Shown in pieces: positions 7,039 to 15,105 of a stretch of DNA of 64,000 nt (positions within the stretch are counted from its first letter, which is position 1; every line of letters begins with the position of its first letter). This DNA comes from Rhizobium sp. Root708 (lineage in GTDB: Bacteria; Pseudomonadota; Alphaproteobacteria; Rhizobiales; Rhizobiaceae), in contig NZ_LMHV01000043.1 of the NCBI RefSeq assembly GCF_001429725.1, positions 344,288-408,287 of the forward strand, in the 5' to 3' direction. The position numbers and the translations under genes were made by a program. A model generated the notes under the pieces. The model ran no database searches. It worked only from the letters and a program-made list of their open reading frames with translations, and was not told the origin of the DNA.

Positions 7039-7227
7039 CGTAACCTCCCGCCGGCTTTGCCGGCTTTCCGTTTCATTTTGGCCGCGATCGCGCGGTTGAG
7101 ATAAAAACAGCGGGGAGCGCTGATTGTTCCGCGCACCCGACTTCGATCTTTGTCGATTTAGCTCGCGCGGCAGTGCGGTTAGGTGCCATCTATCGGCATC
7201 GATGATCCGAAGAGGCACTGAAACGCC

Positions 7228-7695
7228 ATGTATCTTGCGATCATACTGCTGCTGATGTTTGTTCTGCCGCTCGGCTCGATCGTTGCCGAGATGGCGTCGA
7301 GTACAGGCGCTGACCTCGTCTTCCTGATCGGGAAATGGTTTGTCTTCTGGGGGATGGGGCTGCGGTTGCTTGCCGCCAGCCTGAAGCAGATTTTCAATCC
7401 CGCCTTCACTGCCGAGACGATCTTCGGCATCACCGACCACAAGGCACAGCTACTGGTGCAAGAGATCGGTTTTGCAAACCTGTCGCTCGGGATGCTCGGA
7501 GTCCTCAGCATCTTCGAGCCACAGTGGATCGTGCCGGCGGCGATCACCGGGAGCCTGTTTTACGGGCTCGCCGGTATCAAGCATTTGCTGGAACCGGGGA
7601 GAAACAGGTCGCGGAACATCGCGATGATCTCCGACCTGTGGCTCGCGCTGGTGCTGCTGTTCTATCTCTCCGCAACGTTCTTTCAGAACGCCTGA
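7228..7695 (+). CDS. integral membrane protein, DUF6790-like
   Basis: 155 residues with four likely transmembrane helices (about 2-20, 30-50, 85-115 and 135-152). The conserved-looking segments are GADLVFLIGKWFVFWGMGLRLL, ITDHKAQLLVQEIGFANLS and PAAITGSLFYGLAGIKHLL, which resemble a small unnamed bacterial membrane family (DUF6790). No transport or catalytic motif is visible. ATG 7228 is the only start that keeps the first helix. The 3' end overlaps the convergent NTF2-like gene by 13 bp. Confidence 0.75.
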   Translation: MYLAIILLLMFVLPLGSIVAEMASSTGADLVFLIGKWFVFWGMGLRLLAASLKQIFNPAFTAETIFGITDHKAQLLVQEIGFANLSLGMLGVLSIFEPQWIVPAAITGSLFYGLAGIKHLLEPGRNRSRNIAMISDLWLALVLLFYLSATFFQNA

Positions 7696-8054
7696 TAGTC
7701 CTTCACCTCGACGTGGGTGACATGGCCGTCTTCGTTGAAGGTGAGCGTCTCTTCGCCTTCCCGCACCAGGGGCTTGCCCGTCTTGCTGTGCGTCGCGCGA
7801 ACCGACCACACGGCGCGGGCCGCATTCGGGCGGACCTTCTCGACCAGTGTGTCGATCGCCGTCTGATCAGGGTAGTCGTCGAAATACTTGCGGAAGGCGA
7901 CCATGATCTCAGCACGCCCCGACAGGCTTCCGACGCCGTCCGAGACATAGGTCGCGTCTTCCGCGAAATAGTTCTCGATCGTCTCGAAATCGAGCGCGTT
8001 GACCGCGTCGTGGAAACGCTTGAGTTCCTCAACCGGATCGAATGCCATGGTCAT
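7683..8054 (-). CDS. SnoaL/NTF2-like protein
   Basis: 123 residues of the NTF2-like fold: EELKRFHDAVNALDFETIEN, then YFAEDATYVSDGVGSLSGRA, then ETLTFNEDGHVTHVEVKDYQ. The cone-shaped fold binds small hydrophobic ligands or acts as an isomerase; no catalytic dyad can be assigned. Its start overlaps the stop of the upstream HAD gene by four bases (both on the minus strand), so the two are coupled. Transcription probably starts at mutY or the HAD gene. Confidence 0.82.
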   Translation of the reverse strand: MTMAFDPVEELKRFHDAVNALDFETIENYFAEDATYVSDGVGSLSGRAEIMVAFRKYFDDYPDQTAIDTLVEKVRPNAARAVWSVRATHSKTGKPLVREGEETLTFNEDGHVTHVEVKDYQAF

Positions 8055-8659
8055 ACCCTCACGCCACGCGCTGCAAGATCGGCGTGCAGCTTGTCGGCGC
8101 CGGTGAAAAGAACCGCATCCCAGCCGGCGGTCTTGGCGCCCTCGACATTGGGGGCGGAGTCGTCGATGAAGATCGTCGCTGCCGGATCGAGATCGAAGCT
8201 CTTCGCATGGGTTTCGTAGATCGCGATGTCGGGCTTGATCAGGCCGATATCGCCGGAAACGGTCACGCCGCGCGGCTTGGTCAGGAACGGAAAGCGCACC
8301 TGCGCCTCGCGGAACGTATCGGATGCAAAGTTGGTCAGCATCGTCACGTCCTGGCCGTCGGCGATCAGGCCTTCCATGATGGCGACGCTGTCGTCGTAGG
8401 AATGCGAGACCATTTCGTGCCAGTGCTTGCGGAAGGCGCGGATGTGTTCCTCGCGGTCCGGGTGTGCCGCGAGCAGCAGGGCTTCGGCATCGGCCCAGGT
8501 GCGGCCGCGGTCCTGCTCGAGATTCCAGTCGTGGGTGCAGACGTTATCGAAGAACCACTTGCGCTCTGCCTCATCGGGGATGAGGCGGCTGAACGGAATA
8601 TTCGGATCGTAATGGATGAGAACTTTTCCGATGTCGAAAACAATATGCTCGATGGGCAT
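8051..8659 (-). CDS. HAD-family hydrolase (haloacid dehalogenase-like, YihX type)
   Basis: 202 residues. HAD motif I is V-F-D-I-G-K-V-L (nucleophile Asp at 9), motif II is the L-T-N-F-A segment, motif III Lys is in L-I-K-P-D-I-A-I-Y, and motif IV is I-F-I-D-D-S-A-P-N-V. G-K-V in place of the usual D-x-D pattern resembles the YihX/glucose-1-phosphatase branch, in which the second Asp is replaced. Substrate unknown. It follows mutY by 3 bp on the same strand and overlaps the NTF2-like gene, giving a three-gene unit mutY-HAD-NTF2. Confidence 0.87.
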   Translation of the reverse strand: MPIEHIVFDIGKVLIHYDPNIPFSRLIPDEAERKWFFDNVCTHDWNLEQDRGRTWADAEALLLAAHPDREEHIRAFRKHWHEMVSHSYDDSVAIMEGLIADGQDVTMLTNFASDTFREAQVRFPFLTKPRGVTVSGDIGLIKPDIAIYETHAKSFDLDPAATIFIDDSAPNVEGAKTAGWDAVLFTGADKLHADLAARGVRV

Positions 8660-8662
8660 CGA

Positions 8663-9757
8663 TTAATCCTTGGCATGTTTGAACGCGAGCGGGATAGCCG
8701 CGGTGATTGCTTTTTTCATGACGGTCGGCAGCGCCTGCGAGTCAAGATTTGTAACCGGTTCCCACCAACCGTTATCGACTTGAATTCGCGAAGCGATCGC
8801 CACGCGGTGGATGGAAAGCCTGAGCTCGAAATGGGTGAAGACGTGGGTCACGGTCCCGCAGGGCTCCCATGCCGCCGGAAACGGCGCCGCGTCAGCCGAT
8901 GTCTCGCCGTCTATCCGCGCCGTCCAGTGGGTCGTCGGCACCTCGGTCATGCCGCCGAGCAGGCCGCTCTCGATGCGACGCCGCAGCAGAACCTCGCCAT
9001 CTTCAGTGACGGCGATAAAGGCCGCGCCTTGGCGGATCGGTTTTTGCTTTTTGGCTGCCTTGACCGGGAATTGTTCGGGATCGTGCAGGCGCAGCGCCTC
9101 GCAGGATCCGTTGAACGGACAGAGAGAACAGGCAGGGCGCTTCGGCGTGCAGATCGTGGCGCCGAGATCCATCATCGCCTGCGCGAAGTCGCCCGGCCTA
9201 TCCTTCGGCGTCAGAAGTGCGACCTTCTGCTTCATCAATGGCTTGGCCGCGGGCAGGGGCGTGGCGATCGCGTAGAGCCGCGAGATCACCCGCTCGACAT
9301 TGCCGTCCATGACAGCCGCCTGCCGGTTGAAGGCGATCGCGGCCACGGCCGCTGCAGTATAATCGCCGATGCCGGGAAGCGACTTCAGCCCGTCCTCGGT
9401 ATCCGGAAAGATGCCGTCGTGGTCGCGTGTCACGGCCTCGGCGCATTTCTTCAGATTGCGGGCGCGTGCGTAGTATCCAAGCCCCGCCCAGGCAGCCATC
9501 ACGTCTTCGGTGGGCGCATCGGCAAGGTCGCGCACGGTCGGCCAGCGCGCCAGGAAATTGGCGAAGTAAGGCTTCACCGCCGGCACTGTTGTCTGCTGCA
9601 GCATCACCTCGGAGAGCCAGATGCGATAGGGATCGGCCTTGATGCCACGCGCAGCCATCGGGGGCGAAACCCGCCAGGGCAGGTCGCGATGGTGCCGGTC
9701 ATACCAGTGAAGGAGCGGCTTGGCGGCGGGCGCGTCCAGTGTCGTCGATGTCATCAT
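8663..9757 (-). CDS. mutY: A/G-specific adenine DNA glycosylase MutY
   Basis: 364 residues, normal MutY size. The catalytic Glu50 lies in LSEVMLQQT; the helix-hairpin-helix is L-P-G-I-G-D-Y-T-A-A-A-V near 127-138; the catalytic Asp is D151 in V-M-D-G-N-V-E-R-V. The [4Fe-4S] ligands are Cys203, 210, 213 and 219 (C-x6-C-x2-C-x5-C). A Nudix-like C-terminal domain (about 235-355) recognises 8-oxoguanine. The enzyme removes adenine mispaired with 8-oxoG and so prevents G:C to T:A changes. Two ATG codons stand in tandem at the start; neither has a clear Shine-Dalgarno. It is divergent from dciA by about 40 bp. Confidence 0.96.
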   Translation of the reverse strand: MMTSTTLDAPAAKPLLHWYDRHHRDLPWRVSPPMAARGIKADPYRIWLSEVMLQQTTVPAVKPYFANFLARWPTVRDLADAPTEDVMAAWAGLGYYARARNLKKCAEAVTRDHDGIFPDTEDGLKSLPGIGDYTAAAVAAIAFNRQAAVMDGNVERVISRLYAIATPLPAAKPLMKQKVALLTPKDRPGDFAQAMMDLGATICTPKRPACSLCPFNGSCEALRLHDPEQFPVKAAKKQKPIRQGAAFIAVTEDGEVLLRRRIESGLLGGMTEVPTTHWTARIDGETSADAAPFPAAWEPCGTVTHVFTHFELRLSIHRVAIASRIQVDNGWWEPVTNLDSQALPTVMKKAITAAIPLAFKHAKD

Positions 9758-9797
9758 TTGCCGTCGTGAGGGGAAGTGCCCTATACTTGGCGGAGCA

Positions 9798-10340
9798 ATG
9801 CCGCGCGATCAAGGCAGTGGTGCCGCAAGGCAGCGCGATATGAAGGTTTCGATGAGTTATCCACGCAAAGGTGAAAAGCAGATCTCCGAATTGACCAATC
9901 GGTTGATCGATCCGGTGCTCGCAAAGCGCGCCGGCATCAATACGGCGCTGCTCGGATCGTGGGATGAAATCGCCGGCGAGGAGTTTGCCGATTGCACGCG
10001 CCCGGAAAAGATCGCCTGGGCGAGGGGCAATGACGACGGCGGCTTTCGTCCTGGTGTCCTCACCATTGCCTGTGAGGGCGCTCGCGCACTGTTTCTGACG
10101 CATGCGCAGGGCGAACTGATCCAGCGGGTCAACAGCTTCTTCGGCTTTGCCGCCGTTCATCAGATACGCATCGTTCAGAAGCCAGTCTATCAGGCCGCCA
10201 AGCGCTCCCGCACGCCTCCGCCGCTGAAGGGCGCGGCGGCGGCCAAGCTCGAGGACATGATGGAAGGTATCGAGAGCGAAAAGCTGCGCGACGCGGTCAA
10301 GCGTCTCGGAACCGCGGTCTTGGGAAAGCGCGGTCGCTGA
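9798..10340 (+). CDS. DciA-type helicase-loader domain protein (DUF721)
   Basis: 180 residues from ATG 9798, which has GGCGGAG just before it; an alternative ATG at 9840 gives 166 residues. The DUF721/DciA domain spans about 25-125: ISELTNRLIDPVLAKRAG, then LLGSWDEIAGEEFADCTRPE, then GVLTIACEGARALFLTHAQG. DciA proteins interact with the replicative helicase DnaB and act as its loader in bacteria without DnaC. The C-terminal ~50 residues are basic and probably flexible. The position between mutY and a dsbA-like gene matches the order I expect in rhizobia. Confidence 0.8.
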   Translation: MPRDQGSGAARQRDMKVSMSYPRKGEKQISELTNRLIDPVLAKRAGINTALLGSWDEIAGEEFADCTRPEKIAWARGNDDGGFRPGVLTIACEGARALFLTHAQGELIQRVNSFFGFAAVHQIRIVQKPVYQAAKRSRTPPPLKGAAAAKLEDMMEGIESEKLRDAVKRLGTAVLGKRGR

Positions 10341-10489
10341 TCCCTTGCAGGCCAACCTTTCCGCAATTTAATCTGGCCGTCCCACCATGGTCACAATTCT
10401 TTGAAGAAAGTTGGTGAAGCGTGCCTTGTTCAGGGCTTCGCGCCGTTATATCGCACTCACAGCCACTACTCTCATTTATGGGGAACTTC

Positions 10490-11182
10490 ATGCCGATTTC
10501 CGAAATGCAACTGACGAAACGCCAGCTTCTGGGCGGCGTGGCTGCCGCGACCGCGACACTTGCGGTGTTCAGCACCGCGAACGCGGCTGCGGAAATGCCG
10601 CAGTCCGATGGCGACGTCGACATGGCTGCCGTGCTGAAGCCCGGCGCGCTGCCGGAAATGGCGCTTGGCAAGGAAGATGCCCCAGTCAAGATCGTCGAAT
10701 ACATGTCGATGACCTGCCCGCACTGCGCCCACTTCCACACGACGACCTTCGACGAGATCAAGAAAAAGTACGTCGACACCGGCAAGGTGCGTTTCATCAT
10801 CCGTGAATTCCCGTTCGATCCGCGCGCTGCTGCTGCCTTCATGCTCGCGCGCTGCAACCCGTCCAAGCCTGAGGATCTCAGCACGCCCGAGCAGTATTTC
10901 CCGATGGTTGCCATGCTGTTCAAGCAGCAGCAGACCTGGGCTGCCGCCGATGACGGCCGCGCCGCGCTGCTCCAGATGTCGAAACTCGCTGGATTTAGTG
11001 AGGATAGCTTCACGAAGTGCTTGACGAACCAGAAGCTGCTGGATGAAGTGAACGCAACACGGGAACGGGGTTCCAAGGAGTTCGGCGTCAACGCCACGCC
11101 GACGTTCCTCATCAACGGGAAGCGCTATTCTGGAGACATGTCGGTTGACACCCTGTCGGCCCTTATCGACAGCCTGCTCTAA
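10490..11182 (+). CDS. DsbA-family thiol:disulfide oxidoreductase, periplasmic
   Basis: 230 residues. The N-terminus (about 9-34: T-K-R-Q-L-L-G-G-V-A-A-A-T followed by A-N-A-A-A-E) is an export signal that may be Tat-like although it lacks the twin arginine. The redox motif C-P-H-C is at 76-79 in the thioredoxin fold, the helical insert is about 115-185, and the cis-Pro loop is the N-A-T-P-T-F segment. This is the DsbA/DsbG-like branch found before smc in rhizobia. Start choice is between ATG 10478 and 10490; GGGGA is better spaced for 10490. A strong hairpin separates it from smc. Confidence 0.87.
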   Translation: MPISEMQLTKRQLLGGVAAATATLAVFSTANAAAEMPQSDGDVDMAAVLKPGALPEMALGKEDAPVKIVEYMSMTCPHCAHFHTTTFDEIKKKYVDTGKVRFIIREFPFDPRAAAAFMLARCNPSKPEDLSTPEQYFPMVAMLFKQQQTWAAADDGRAALLQMSKLAGFSEDSFTKCLTNQKLLDEVNATRERGSKEFGVNATPTFLINGKRYSGDMSVDTLSALIDSLL

Positions 11183-11199
11183 ACTGATCCGTATCCGAT

Positions 11200-11240
11200 C
11201 GACGGGCGACGGCGGCTGCCGTGCGCCCGTCGTTTGCTTT
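11200..11240 (+). terminator. hairpin between the dsbA-like gene and smc
   Basis: CGACGGGCG (11200-11208) pairs with CGCCCGTCG (11224-11232), and ACGGC-GGCT-GCCGT extends the stem inside it. TTTGCTTT follows. This looks like a terminator for the dsbA-like gene and lies 20 bp before the smc start, so smc needs a promoter here or receives read-through. Confidence 0.6.
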
Positions 11241-11260
11241 GCGCGGTGCGAGGCCGCCGC

Positions 11261-14200
11261 ATGAAGTTCAACAAGCTTCGCGTCGTCGGTTTCAAGTCTT
11301 TCGTAGAGCCCACCGAGTTCATCATCGAGCGCGGATTGACCGGGGTCGTCGGCCCGAATGGCTGCGGCAAGTCGAACCTCGTCGAAGCCCTCCGTTGGGT
11401 GATGGGCGAGAACTCCTACAAGAACATGCGCGCGTCCGGCATGGACGACGTCATCTTCTCGGGCTCCGGCAATCGCCCCGCCCGCAATACCGCCGAGGTC
11501 GCGCTTTATCTCGACAATGCCGAGCGCACGGCACCCGCCGCCTTCAACGATAGCGACGAGATCCAGGTCACCCGCCGCATCGAGCGCGAGCAGGGCTCGA
11601 TTTATCGCATCAACGGCAAGGAAAGCCGCGCCAAGGACGTGCAGCTTCTCTTCGCTGATGCGTCCACCGGCGCGCGTTCGCCGTCAATGGTCGGGCAGGG
11701 GCGGATCGGCGAACTCATCTCCGCCAAGCCGCAGGCGCGCCGCCAGCTGCTCGAAGAAGCGGCCGGCATCTCCGGTCTACATTCAAGGCGCCACGAGGCG
11801 GAGCTTCGCCTGCGCGCCGCCGAAACCAATCTCGAGCGCCTTGATGACGTCACCTCGCAGCTTGAAAGCCAGATCGAAAGCCTGAAACGCCAGGCGCGCC
11901 AGGCAAATCGCTTCAAGGCGCTTTCGGCTGATATCCGTGCTCGCGAAGCGATGCTTCTGCATATCCGCTGGGTGCAGGCCAAGGAGGCCGAGGCGGAGGC
12001 CGACAGCGCGCTCAACCAGGCGACATCAGTCGTCGCCGAAAAGGCGCAGATGCAGATGCAGGCCGCCAAGTCGCAGGCGATCGCAAGTCTCAGGCTGCCG
12101 GACCTTCGCGAAGCGGAGGCACGCGCGGGGGCCGCGCTGCAACGCCTGCAGATTGCCAGAACACAGCTGGAAGAGGATGTCGGCCGCATCCTGCGTCGCC
12201 GCGACGAACTGACCCGCCGCCTGGCCCAGCTTGGCGAGGATATCCGTCGCGAGGAACGTCTGGTCGCCGACAACGCCGCGATCCTGGCAAGACTGGACGC
12301 CGAGGAAGCCGAGATCACCGAGATCCTTGCCGACTCCGGACGATATGCGGAAGAGACGCGGGAAGCCTTCGAAGAGGCATCGATCAAGCTTGCTGACAGC
12401 GAGCGCATCTTTACGGCATTGACGGCGGAGCGTGCCGAAGCCGCCGCCGGCCGCAACCAGCTCGAGCGTGCGATCAGGGACCTTTCCGACCGCCGGCTGC
12501 GCCTCGAACGCCAGATGGACGAAGCCGGTAGTGAACTGTCCTCGATCCGCGACCGCATTGCATCCCTGCCGGATCCGGACGAAAAGCGCGCCGTCGTCGA
12601 GGCCGGGGAAATGGCAGCCGCGGAAGCGGAAGCCGGAATCCAGGCTGTCGAACAGGCTTTGGCGTCGGCCCGCGCAACCGAGGCCTTATCGCGCGCACCG
12701 GTCGAACAGGCCCGCTCGGCGCTGAACGCGATCGAGACGGAAGCGCGCACCATTTCACGTATGCTGGCGGCGGGTGCGGCGGCTGGCGAGTTTCCGCCTG
12801 TTGCGGAAGACCTTCGCGTCGATCGCGGTTTCGAAACGGCGCTCGGTGCTGCCCTTGGCGACGACCTTGAATCTCCGGCCGATCCGCGAGCCCCGGCCCA
12901 CTGGTCGGTCAACGGCGATGGTTCGTCCGACCCAGCTCTTCCCTCCGGCGCTACGCCGCTTTCGGATCGCGTTCAGGCGCCGGCGGCTCTGGTCCGGCGA
13001 CTGCGGCAGATCGGGCTTGTTTCCGATGCTGACGCCCAAAGACTGATGAAGGAGCTGAAGCCCGGCCAGAGGCTCGTCACGAAAGAGGGCGCCGTCTATC
13101 GTTGGGATGGCCACGTCACCGGTGCGGATGCGCCGAGCGCTGCGGCACTTAGGCTCTCGCAGAAGAACCGCCTGTCGGAACTCGAGGGCGAGGCCGAGGT
13201 GGCAAGAGACGTGCTCGTCGAGGCGGAGGAGCGGCTGGAAACGGCTGCCGACGCCATCCGCGAGGAAGAAAACCGCCTTGCTCAGGCGCGCGAAGTGTCA
13301 CGCTTCTCGGCCCGCCAGCTCGCGGAAGCCAGAGAGGCGCTTGCCGCGGCCGAGCGCGCGTCAGGTGATCTCATTCGTCGCAGGGACGTCGTCGCGGAGG
13401 CTGTCAGCCAGTTGCGGTCGCAGATCGAGGATCTCGGCCTACAGGAAGAAAATGCCCGTATCGAGCTTGATGATGCCCCTGACCTGACCGCCCTCGATGA
13501 GCGGCTTCGCCTTCAGCAGGCCGATGTCGCGCTGGATCGCGGCGCGCTTGCGGAAGCGCGCGCCCGCCACGAGGGCCTCAATCGCGAAAACGAAGCCCGG
13601 CAGCGTCGTCTGGTGGCGATCGGGCAGGAACGCGGAACGTGGAGCCAGCGCGCAGCGAGCGCGGAGGACCATATTTCGACGCTCCGGGACCGTGAAGAGG
13701 AAGCGCGGGAAGAGGCTGCCGAGCTGGAGTTGGCGCCCGACGAGTTCGATGACAAGCGTCGTGCGCTGATGTCCGAATTGCAGAAGGCCGAGGAAGCCCG
13801 CCGCCACGCGGCCGATCTTCTGGCCGAGGCCGAGACCGTCCAACGCGACGCCGACCATAAGGCCGCAACCGCGCTGTCCGAACTTGCCGAAAGCCGCGAG
13901 CGCCGGGGACGTGCCGAAGAGCGCCTGGTTTCCGCGCGTGAAAAGCGGCAGGAAACCGAGGCGCGCATCCGCGAAGTGTTGAACGTGGCGCCGCACGAGG
14001 CGCTGCGCCTTGCCGGGCTGGAGGTCATGCAGTCCGTTCCCGATCCGCGTGACGTCGAGCGCGAGCTTGAGCGCCTGAAAATGGAGCGCGAGCGGCTCGG
14101 CGCGGTCAACCTGCGCGCCGAAGAGGAACAGAAGGAGCTTTCTGCCAAGCTCGAAGCCCTGATCAAGGAACGCGACGACGTGATCGACGCAATCCGCAAG

Positions 14201-14722
14201 CTGCGCGGCGCCATTCAGAGCCTGAACCGGGAAGGGCGCGAACGCCTGATCGCGGCGTTCGATGTGGTCAACGGCCAGTTCCAGCGCCTCTTCACCCACC
14301 TGTTCGGCGGTGGCACCGCTGAGCTGCAGCTGATCGAATCCGATGATCCTCTGGAAGCCGGCTTGGAAATCCTCGCGCGCCCGCCCGGCAAGAAGCCGCA
14401 GACGATGACGCTGCTGTCGGGTGGTGAGCAGGCGCTGACGGCGATGGCGCTGATCTTCGCTGTCTTCCTCACCAATCCGGCGCCGATCTGCGTGCTGGAC
14501 GAAGTGGATGCGCCGCTCGACGACCACAATGTCGAGCGCTATTGCAATCTCATGGACGAAATGGCGGCGTCGACCGAGACCCGTTTCGTCATCATCACCC
14601 ACAATCCGATCACCATGGCGCGGATGAACAGGCTGTTCGGCGTCACCATGGCGGAGCAGGGTGTGTCGCAGCTCGTTTCGGTCGATTTGCAGACCGCCGA
14701 GAAGCTTCGCGAGATCGCTTGA
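11261..14722 (+). CDS. smc: chromosome segregation protein SMC
   Basis: 1153 residues, full SMC size. The N-terminal head has Walker A G-P-N-G-C-G-K-S-N at 31-39. Long Glu/Arg/Ala-rich coiled coils (about 160-500 and 660-1000) flank a hinge region near 510-640. The C-terminal head has the signature L-L-S-G-G-E-Q-A-L-T near 1050 and Walker B V-L-D-E-V-D-A-P-L-D-D near 1078. SMC with ScpAB compacts and aligns the origin regions. A TTG ten codons... upstream in frame is open, but MKFNKLRVVGFKSF at 11261 is the conserved SMC start. It is followed by a 383-bp non-coding stretch before ppdK. Confidence 0.96.
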   Translation: MKFNKLRVVGFKSFVEPTEFIIERGLTGVVGPNGCGKSNLVEALRWVMGENSYKNMRASGMDDVIFSGSGNRPARNTAEVALYLDNAERTAPAAFNDSDEIQVTRRIEREQGSIYRINGKESRAKDVQLLFADASTGARSPSMVGQGRIGELISAKPQARRQLLEEAAGISGLHSRRHEAELRLRAAETNLERLDDVTSQLESQIESLKRQARQANRFKALSADIRAREAMLLHIRWVQAKEAEAEADSALNQATSVVAEKAQMQMQAAKSQAIASLRLPDLREAEARAGAALQRLQIARTQLEEDVGRILRRRDELTRRLAQLGEDIRREERLVADNAAILARLDAEEAEITEILADSGRYAEETREAFEEASIKLADSERIFTALTAERAEAAAGRNQLERAIRDLSDRRLRLERQMDEAGSELSSIRDRIASLPDPDEKRAVVEAGEMAAAEAEAGIQAVEQALASARATEALSRAPVEQARSALNAIETEARTISRMLAAGAAAGEFPPVAEDLRVDRGFETALGAALGDDLESPADPRAPAHWSVNGDGSSDPALPSGATPLSDRVQAPAALVRRLRQIGLVSDADAQRLMKELKPGQRLVTKEGAVYRWDGHVTGADAPSAAALRLSQKNRLSELEGEAEVARDVLVEAEERLETAADAIREEENRLAQAREVSRFSARQLAEAREALAAAERASGDLIRRRDVVAEAVSQLRSQIEDLGLQEENARIELDDAPDLTALDERLRLQQADVALDRGALAEARARHEGLNRENEARQRRLVAIGQERGTWSQRAASAEDHISTLRDREEEAREEAAELELAPDEFDDKRRALMSELQKAEEARRHAADLLAEAETVQRDADHKAATALSELAESRERRGRAEERLVSAREKRQETEARIREVLNVAPHEALRLAGLEVMQSVPDPRDVERELERLKMERERLGAVNLRAEEEQKELSAKLEALIKERDDVIDAIRKLRGAIQSLNREGRERLIAAFDVVNGQFQRLFTHLFGGGTAELQLIESDDPLEAGLEILARPPGKKPQTMTLLSGGEQALTAMALIFAVFLTNPAPICVLDEVDAPLDDHNVERYCNLMDEMAASTETRFVIITHNPITMARMNRLFGVTMAEQGVSQLVSVDLQTAEKLREIA

Positions 14723-14935
14723 GATAGTTAAGAAACGCCCAAAAAAGGTCCGCCGCTGAGCGAGATGTCACCCATTTAGGTGATGTTTTTGTACCAATCT
14801 TGTATTAGAGCTTGCTTCATATGTGGCGAAGTTATCGCGGTTCCGCCTCGCTTTACGCGAGCGCGAAGGAGCGAACTGTTCCCGACTCGCCTGTCTGAAC
14901 CCCCCGTCTGGTTTTCCTGGCCAGGCGGAAAAAAG

Positions 14936-14974
14936 GCTTTGCGGGACTTTGTTGCAGTCCCGCAAAGCTTTTTT
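14936..14974 (+). terminator. strong rho-independent terminator upstream of ppdK
   Basis: GCTTTGCGGGACT (14936-14948), loop TTGTTGC, AGTCCCGCAAAGC (14956-14968), then six T. The 13-bp perfect stem with a U tract is the strongest terminator in the window. It isolates ppdK from smc. Confidence 0.85.
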
Positions 14975-15001
14975 GTTTCTCGCCCTCGGCAAATGCTTGC
15001 G

Positions 15002-15020
15002 ACAATTTCGCAGAAATTGT
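15002..15020. promoter_or_regulatory. inverted repeat in the ppdK promoter region
   Basis: ACAATTTC-GCA-GAAATTGT is a perfect 8-bp palindrome with a 3-bp spacer, 85 bp before the ppdK ATG and after the terminator. It could be an operator or part of the ppdK leader. No regulator can be named. Confidence 0.4.
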
Positions 15021-15105
15021 GCGCTGCAAAATTTTGGCCGCATTTGTCGATTTTCATTTCAGCACCAAGGGATTAAGTTGCTCCTGATTGGGGAGTTGGG
15101 GGACC

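Larger units (their letters stand above)
14723..15105 (+). ncRNA. smc-ppdK intergenic region; possible small RNA ending at a strong terminator
   Basis: These 383 bases carry no convincing gene; open frames here lack ribosome sites and family resemblance. The main feature is a perfect 13-bp terminator at 14936-14974. It lies 214 bp after the smc stop, far for a simple 3' end, and is preceded by GC-rich stems such as CCTCGCTTTACGCGAGC and CCTGGCCAGG. A small RNA of about 150 nt starting after TTGTATTAGAG (14799-14809) is possible but unproven; a long smc 3' UTR is the alternative. Confidence 0.25.
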
